Assembly (NCBI GenBank): GCA_020638855.1
Contig: JACKHT010000002.1
Coordinates: 62,001-126,000, forward strand
Direction: 5' to 3'
DNA length: 64,000 bases
Source of the DNA: Planctomycetota bacterium
Lineage (GTDB): Bacteria; Planctomycetota; UBA1135; GCA-002686595
Part shown: positions 59,489 to 64,000 of the stretch, one piece after another
How positions within the stretch are numbered: the stretch's first letter is position 1
Layout of the letters: each line of letters opens with the position of its first letter
Translations under genes and position numbers: made by a program
The notes under the pieces: generated by a model
Databases searched by the model: none
The model's input: the letters and a program-made list of their open reading frames with translations, nothing else
Told to the model about the DNA's origin: nothing

Positions 59489-60860
59489 CCAACCCGATGG
59501 CCACGAGGGTCATGTCATCCTCGCGGGCCCCGTCGCAGAACTCGAGGACGGCCTGGCTCAACTCCTCGACCAACTGATCCGGACCACCTCCACGGTGCCC
59601 CACATCGCTGATCACCGCCCGCAACCCCGCTTCGCCGAACCAGCGATCGGGGTGATCCGCATGGCGGGCTTCCAGCACGCCATCGCTGTACACCAAGAGC
59701 ACGTCCCGGGGACCCAATTGGGCCTTGCAGATGCGTTCAAAGCGGTGGCTGGGAGAAAGCCCCACAGCTAGCTCGTGCTCATCCAAGCGTTCGATGCTGC
59801 CCGACTCGGCGCGCCAAATCAGCGGGGGCGGGTGCCCAGCGTTGATGACGCGCACGCGCCCGTCGCGGGCCACCTGCGCCACCACCAAGGTCAGGAACAT
59901 GCCCACTTCCATGCGGCTGCTCAAGTCGTGGTTGAGCAGGTTGAGCACTCGGGCAGGATCCTCCACAACCTTCAAGTACGCGCGCAATCCAGCTTGGGCG
60001 GTGGCTGTGACCAAGGCCGGGCCGATGCCGTGCCCCGATACGTCCCCCACCACGGCGGTCAAAGCCCCGGACTCGGTCTCGACAAAGTCGAAGAAGTCTC
60101 CGGCCGCGTGTTCGGCCGCTCGGAACCAACCTTGAGCACGGAAACCGGCCACCTTGGGGGCTGCCTGGGGCATCAGCCCCTGCTGGATCTCCTCGGCGAT
60201 TTCCAGCGATCGCTGCAAACGCGCGCGCTCCACGGCCTCCTGGGCAAGCCGCGCGTTTTCCAAAGCGATCGCAATGTGCTGGGCCAAGGCATGGAACAGC
60301 GCTAGGTCGGCATCGTTGAACTCCCGCGCGGCGGCGCGGGAATCCACGTACAAAACGCCGCGGGGTCCCTGCCCAGATTTGCCTCCTGGTGCATCCACGG
60401 GCACGCACATGACTGCGCGGAGTTTGAGGTCCACCACGCTGGCACCCAGATCGAGCGGGTTTTCCCCCGCACGGACGGTGCTGCGCATGGGATGGCGTTG
60501 CTCCATCACCTTGGCCACCACGCTGGTCGAGTAACGCACGTCCATGAGGCTCGTGCCGCCTCCCCGCGCGACCCGTACCTGGGGATCCGAACCGGGCGTG
60601 TCTTCCAACAAGAGAATCCCGCGCTCCGCACCGGTGGTGGCCACGGCGGAATCGACCACGTGATCGAGCAGGTTGTCCAAGTCTCGCGATGCAGAAACGT
60701 TGGCGATTGCGTCGAGCAAGGCTTCGATGCGCCGACCGTCCGAATTGTGCCGGTTGGCGAGGATCGAGACCGAGGAGGGGCTGTCCTCTTCCTCGGCCCA
60801 CGTTTCGCTCACGGGCACCGGGGGGACTTCCGGCGGCTGTTTCCGTTTCCACAAGGCCAT
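59481..60860 (-). CDS. GAF-domain PP2C-type phosphatase (RsbU/SpoIIE-like)
   Basis: 459 residues. GAF domain about 45-200 (ATTGAERGILLLED, GVLYVDSRAAAREFNDAD), coiled-coil linker (LQRSLEIAEEIQQGLMP, the classic RsbU-type hinge), and a PP2C/SpoIIE catalytic domain with AGDFFDF, VGDVSGHGIGPALVTA, NAGHPPPL and the final EDDMTLV, so the metal Asp residues are all present. Expected to dephosphorylate an anti-sigma antagonist. The divergent STAS-PilZ protein 181 bases away is a candidate substrate. First gene of the operon with DUF58 and BatA-like genes. Confidence 0.93.
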   Translation of the reverse strand: MALWKRKQPPEVPPVPVSETWAEEEDSPSSVSILANRHNSDGRRIEALLDAIANVSASRDLDNLLDHVVDSAVATTGAERGILLLEDTPGSDPQVRVARGGGTSLMDVRYSTSVVAKVMEQRHPMRSTVRAGENPLDLGASVVDLKLRAVMCVPVDAPGGKSGQGPRGVLYVDSRAAAREFNDADLALFHALAQHIAIALENARLAQEAVERARLQRSLEIAEEIQQGLMPQAAPKVAGFRAQGWFRAAEHAAGDFFDFVETESGALTAVVGDVSGHGIGPALVTATAQAGLRAYLKVVEDPARVLNLLNHDLSSRMEVGMFLTLVVAQVARDGRVRVINAGHPPPLIWRAESGSIERLDEHELAVGLSPSHRFERICKAQLGPRDVLLVYSDGVLEARHADHPDRWFGEAGLRAVISDVGHRGGGPDQLVEELSQAVLEFCDGAREDDMTLVAIGLDG

Positions 60861-60900
60861 GGCCCTATCCTAGTCCCTGGGGAGCCTCTGCATCTATCCC

Positions 60901-60914
60901 CAGTTTCCAAACTG
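60901..60914. promoter_or_regulatory. 14-bp inverted repeat in the divergent phosphatase/STAS promoter region
   Basis: CAGTTT, two bases, AAACTG. It lies 40 bases upstream of the phosphatase start and 127 bases upstream of the STAS-PilZ start. Could be a shared operator; short enough to be chance. Confidence 0.3.
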
Positions 60915-61041
60915 CCTGCCGAGCCCCCTGCGACCCATACCCGGGCCAAATGGGGTCTGTGGACCTAGCTCCCGACTCCCCGAATGCTCCTCGGTTTCGT
61001 ACACTTGCCGGGCACCCCCATCCCTTTCCTTCCCAGAGCCC

Positions 61042-61857
61042 ATGCACATCTCGGTCGAACCCATCGGACCCACCACCATCCTCCACCTCCGCGGGGAGTT
61101 CGATACTTTCTATTGCTCGCTGCTAGAGAAAGAGGTCCAAGCCGCGCTCGACAAAGGGGCCCGCAATGTGGTTCTGAACCTGCGCTTGGTCAAGTACATC
61201 AACTCCACCGCCTTGGGGTCGATTTTGAAGGTCTCCAAGCAGGTCCAAACGGGCGGCGGTACCCTGGGGATCTCCAGCCCTAGCCCGTTCTGCCGGGACA
61301 TCCTTGGTAAGGTCGGCCTCGACCGCATCGTGCCCTCGTTCGAATCGGACGAAGTGGCCCTCGAGTCGATCAACGCGGGCCAAGCCAGCGCAGCCAAGGG
61401 CGGCTCGGGCGAGTTGGAACTCGACCCGGCTTCGTTGATCTTCCGCCCGCTCGATCCCGAGCGCATCGACCACTTCCTCGAGCAGGCCAAGTCCTACAAT
61501 CCCCTGCACGGCCACGCTTTCGGCAAGAACTGGTCGGGCGTGGGTCGCATGGCAGCCCTCTCACCCCAGGCGCTGTCGTTCACATGGGCGGGTGGCAACA
61601 CCGGCTTGTCCCCCTTCGAAATGGGCCAGCTGTTGGCCGTCGGGACGGACCTCAACGTGAAGTTCCGCTTGCCCCTTTTGCAGCGCGGCTTCTGCGAGGC
61701 GCAAGTCACCGTCACCGATGTCGAAGAACGGACCCAGGGAGTCAAGCTGGCTTGCAACTTCAAGTCGATCGATTCGGAGACCGAGTCCGCCATCCGGCAA
61801 TATGCCCAGGATCTGGATTTCTTGCGCACGGAATTGCGCAAGGCCACCGATTCTTGA
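61042..61857 (+). CDS. STAS domain fused to PilZ-like domain
   Basis: 271 residues. Residues 1-110: STAS domain of anti-sigma factor antagonist type; the phosphorylation loop reads KYINSTALGSIL, with S55 at the phosphoserine position and N54 where Asp is usual. Residues about 145-265: PilZ-like barrel (VGRMAALSPQALSFTW resembles the D-x-S-x-x-G region; LACNFKSIDSETESAIRQYA is the typical PilZ end). The RxxxR and DxSxxG c-di-GMP motifs are not intact, so ligand binding is uncertain. Divergent from the GAF-PP2C phosphatase, the enzyme type that reactivates STAS proteins. Confidence 0.8.
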   Translation: MHISVEPIGPTTILHLRGEFDTFYCSLLEKEVQAALDKGARNVVLNLRLVKYINSTALGSILKVSKQVQTGGGTLGISSPSPFCRDILGKVGLDRIVPSFESDEVALESINAGQASAAKGGSGELELDPASLIFRPLDPERIDHFLEQAKSYNPLHGHAFGKNWSGVGRMAALSPQALSFTWAGGNTGLSPFEMGQLLAVGTDLNVKFRLPLLQRGFCEAQVTVTDVEERTQGVKLACNFKSIDSETESAIRQYAQDLDFLRTELRKATDS

Positions 61858-61864
61858 TCCGAAG

Positions 61865-63058
61865 CTACGAAGGCTCGGCCAGGTGTTGGCTGCGCTCCTC
61901 GCTAGCCGCTTCGCTCGCGACCTCCTCGGGCGTACGCGACGGAAGTCGCTTGCGGCTCTGCACCTGGTCGATGGCTTCGATGAGCAGCGCTTCGATGTGG
62001 GCGCCAATGGTCGGCCAATGGAAGCGTTCCTCGGCGAGCTCGCGCGACCGAAGGCGCCACGCTTGCCGGCGCCTTGGCGAGCCGGCGGCCAAGCGAATCC
62101 CGTCGCTCCAATCCGCTAGCCGCCCGGGTTCGAGCAACAAACCGGTTTGACCATGTTCGACGGCGATCTCATAGCGCGGGAGCTTGGCGGCCAAAATGGG
62201 CAGGCCGCAGGCCAACGCCCGGCTGGCCAAAACGCCATCGGCCACCCGATCGCCACCCGGCGCGACCAACAACGTGCTCGAAGCCAACAGCCCGGGTAGT
62301 TCTTCCCGCCGAACCCGGCCCAACCAGTGCACGCGACTCCCGACCCCGAGACGGCTCGCCTGGGCCAAAAACGTCGAGCGCTGCGCGCCATCGGAGGCCA
62401 ACAACAGGGCCCAGTCCTCGCGCTGCCCCACCGTCGCGGCAAAGGCCTTGATGACCGTCTCCAGGTGGTAGCCATCCTCCAGCGGTCCCAGGTACAACAG
62501 ACTCAAGCCGGTTGCCCCGTGGCGAGCCGCAAGGTTGCTCGCCAACCCCGGCCGGAATTGCTCCAAGTCCAGACCACGCGGAACCACGCGCACCAGGGCC
62601 GGATCGAATCCCCGTCGCACCGCCTGCGCTTGGGCAAAGGGATCAAGGGCCAGCACTCGGGTCGTCGCGCGCCGCACCGCTCGACCCCAGAGGAACTCCC
62701 CAATGCCCCTTAGCCGCCGCTCGAAGAAGCCTCCGGTCGAAGGGAAGCCCTCTTCCACGGCGATCAACGGCACACCCAGCTTGCGGGCACACCGCATCCC
62801 GTGCCACCCCGCGGGAGAGAGAGCGTCATAGGCGATGACCACATCGGGGCGGAAAGCAATCACCCCCAAGCCATCTTTGGCGCCGATCGTCTCGATCCTG
62901 GAGCGCGGGATGACGCCCGGAGGAGCCCCAAAGCCACGCACCTGGTGCCCGCGCCCCAAGAGTTCGCTGGATAGCACGGGCGCATGATCGCCCCCTTTCA
63001 TGCGCAGCATGAAGGGGTCGACGATCAGGGCTATGCGTAGGCTGCGTTTGGAATTCAC
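61865..63058 (-). CDS. Glycosyltransferase, GT4 family
   Basis: 397 residues from GTG 63058; GTG 63133 in the same frame is possible. No ATG at a fitting place. N-terminal domain opens SLRIALIVDPFMLRMKGGDH (Gly-rich acceptor loop). C-terminal domain: VVPRGLDLEQFRPG, LLYLGPLEDGYHLETVIKAF, RVHWLGRVRREELPGLLAS, then GVLASRALACGLPILAAKLP in the sugar-nucleotide site. Envelope glycan synthesis; substrate unknown. Seven bases from the converging STAS-PilZ stop. Confidence 0.85.
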   Translation of the reverse strand: MNSKRSLRIALIVDPFMLRMKGGDHAPVLSSELLGRGHQVRGFGAPPGVIPRSRIETIGAKDGLGVIAFRPDVVIAYDALSPAGWHGMRCARKLGVPLIAVEEGFPSTGGFFERRLRGIGEFLWGRAVRRATTRVLALDPFAQAQAVRRGFDPALVRVVPRGLDLEQFRPGLASNLAARHGATGLSLLYLGPLEDGYHLETVIKAFAATVGQREDWALLLASDGAQRSTFLAQASRLGVGSRVHWLGRVRREELPGLLASSTLLVAPGGDRVADGVLASRALACGLPILAAKLPRYEIAVEHGQTGLLLEPGRLADWSDGIRLAAGSPRRRQAWRLRSRELAEERFHWPTIGAHIEALLIEAIDQVQSRKRLPSRTPEEVASEAASEERSQHLAEPS

Positions 63059-63323
63059 GGGGCGGGGATGGGGGTCCCTAAGGGCAAGCGGGACTCCGCT
63101 AGGGTATCGAATCCGCAAATGGGCAAAGCCCACTCAATCCGCAGGGAATCCGCGGGGCTGGCCCAGGTTCTCGCATCGAAACGTGCGTAGGGAAAGTCCT
63201 TCCTGAACGGCAAAGGATTCTATCGAAGCCCCCAAAAACTTGGGCCCCCGTACTCAGGAATGCTCGGCGCAGGTCGAGAACCGAATTGCGTTCGTGATCC
63301 CCAGCGAACGACCCACACTCCCC

Positions 63324-63932
63324 ATGCGTCACTCCATCCCCCCCCTGCCTGGAACCGGACGACCCCGTCGCGGTCTTTTTGTGGATCACCTTGGAACCCT
63401 GCTGGTCATGCCCACCCGTGGCTACCTGAAGGGCCCGGAGGAAGTCCTATTTTCCGAGGATTGCCTCGAAGCCCTGTTCCACGCCGGTCAATCCGGCTGG
63501 AATGTCTACCTAGTCGGCAACGAAGCCTCGGTTCATCGCGGACAAGTCGATGCCGCCACCTGGGAAGCCATCCACGCGGAGATCCTGAGCGGCCTGCGCG
63601 CACACGGAATCTGCCCCGTGCGCAGCTACATCTGCATCGACCACCCCGAAAGCCAAACTCCCCACAACAAGGACTCCGTCTATCGGCTGCCCAACACCGG
63701 CGCCATGTACCACGCGGCGCAAGCGGACGGGATCTCGCTACCCCATTCGTGGGTGATCGGGGACCACACCGAAGACCTGGTGGCCGGCTGGAGAGCGGGC
63801 TGCCACACTGCGGGAGTACGAACCGGTATCGCCGTGCAAGACGGTACGTTGCAAGTCGAACCCGAATTCCTGGCCGAGAACCTCGCCGTCGCCGTCCGCG
63901 AAGTCTCGGCAGGGACCGCCGTCTCCCGCTAA
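63324..63932 (+). CDS. HAD-superfamily protein, GmhB-like but with altered catalytic motif
   Basis: 202 residues from ATG 63324 (the frame extends to a TTG at 63240). The layout follows histidinol/heptose-bisphosphate phosphatases: motif I GLFVDHLGTLL, motif II YLVGNEASVHRGQV, and motif III/IV in SVYRLPNTGAMYHAAQ and HSWVIGDHTEDLVAGW. The nucleophile D21 is kept but the acid/base Asp two residues later is Leu (DxLGT instead of DxDGT), and the motif III Lys is Arg. Likely weak or no phosphatase activity; could be a regulatory or nucleotide-binding relative. Confidence 0.7.
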   Translation: MRHSIPPLPGTGRPRRGLFVDHLGTLLVMPTRGYLKGPEEVLFSEDCLEALFHAGQSGWNVYLVGNEASVHRGQVDAATWEAIHAEILSGLRAHGICPVRSYICIDHPESQTPHNKDSVYRLPNTGAMYHAAQADGISLPHSWVIGDHTEDLVAGWRAGCHTAGVRTGIAVQDGTLQVEPEFLAENLAVAVREVSAGTAVSR

Positions 63933-64000
63933 GCGCGGCACCGCCAAATCCCCCATCGAGGCGGGCGCGTTTGCCCCCCGTTCCTGACCCCATCGCACGG

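Overview
The window is about 64 kb of high-GC, tightly packed bacterial chromosome with a housekeeping character. I see no phage, insertion sequence, CRISPR array or resistance island. The organism is Gram-negative (type II secretin, O-antigen-type ABC exporter, OmpA-like protein, Tat and system II cytochrome c maturation). Several features point to the Planctomycetota: weak or absent Shine-Dalgarno sites, a secreted subtilase with a C-terminal module that I associate with secreted planctomycete proteins, a reduced T2SS operon, a Rab-like GTPase and many unrecognised secreted proteins. That assignment is inference from gene content, not from a marker phylogeny.

Layout. 1-2568: O-antigen-type ABC exporter ATPase (cut by the window edge) and a methyltransferase with a coiled-coil tail. 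2597-4811: NtrC/NtrB-type two-component pair. 4912-7564: Sua5-LMW phosphatase fusion, degenerate GGDEF-like protein and PTS IIA protein. 7978-15839: gspDEFGHIJ operon. 15974-20295: seryl-tRNA synthetase, a large secreted orphan and a rhomboid protease. 20364-27442: a long minus-strand run (tatA, mobA, polyprenyl synthase, duplicated-domain lipoprotein, resB, ccsA, folD), most of it joined by 4-base ATGA overlaps. 27603-29587: an orphan coiled-coil protein and a SMUG1-type uracil-DNA glycosylase. 29673-35815: TCA-cycle genes sucD, sucC, fumC and mdh, with a duplicated-domain dCTP deaminase and a 41-codon bL34-like gene between them. 35920-40993: signalling island with soluble histidine kinase, Rab-like GTPase, OmpA/BON-like membrane protein, coiled-coil protein and a divergent OmpR-type regulator. 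41003-46190: small membrane protein, glycosyltransferase, subtilase, cytochrome b562-like protein, HDOD protein and tRNA-His. 46241-55000: coiled-coil protein, zinc-ribbon membrane protein, ThiF/MoeB-like enzyme, MocA-like nucleotidyltransferase, a 1037-residue DUF4388-like/TPR/PEGA/propeller protein, a lipoprotein, asnS and a membrane-anchored orphan. 55116-61857: NhaC-type antiporter with an added N-terminal domain, BatA-like and DUF58 proteins, a GAF-PP2C phosphatase and a divergent STAS-PilZ protein. 61865-63932: glycosyltransferase and a degenerate HAD phosphatase.

The genes most likely to form unusual systems are: (1) the kinase/GTPase/OmpA-like/coiled-coil island with its divergent regulator; (2) the GAF-PP2C phosphatase facing a STAS-PilZ fusion, cotranscribed with DUF58 and BatA-like proteins; (3) the exporter ATPase next to a methyltransferase whose tail holds four 14-residue coiled-coil repeats, resembling a glycan chain-length ruler; and (4) the cytochrome c maturation operon led by a lipoprotein made of two copies of one domain. 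Strong hairpin terminators lie at 29611-29645 and 44999-45039. All functional calls were made by eye from motifs, without database searches.
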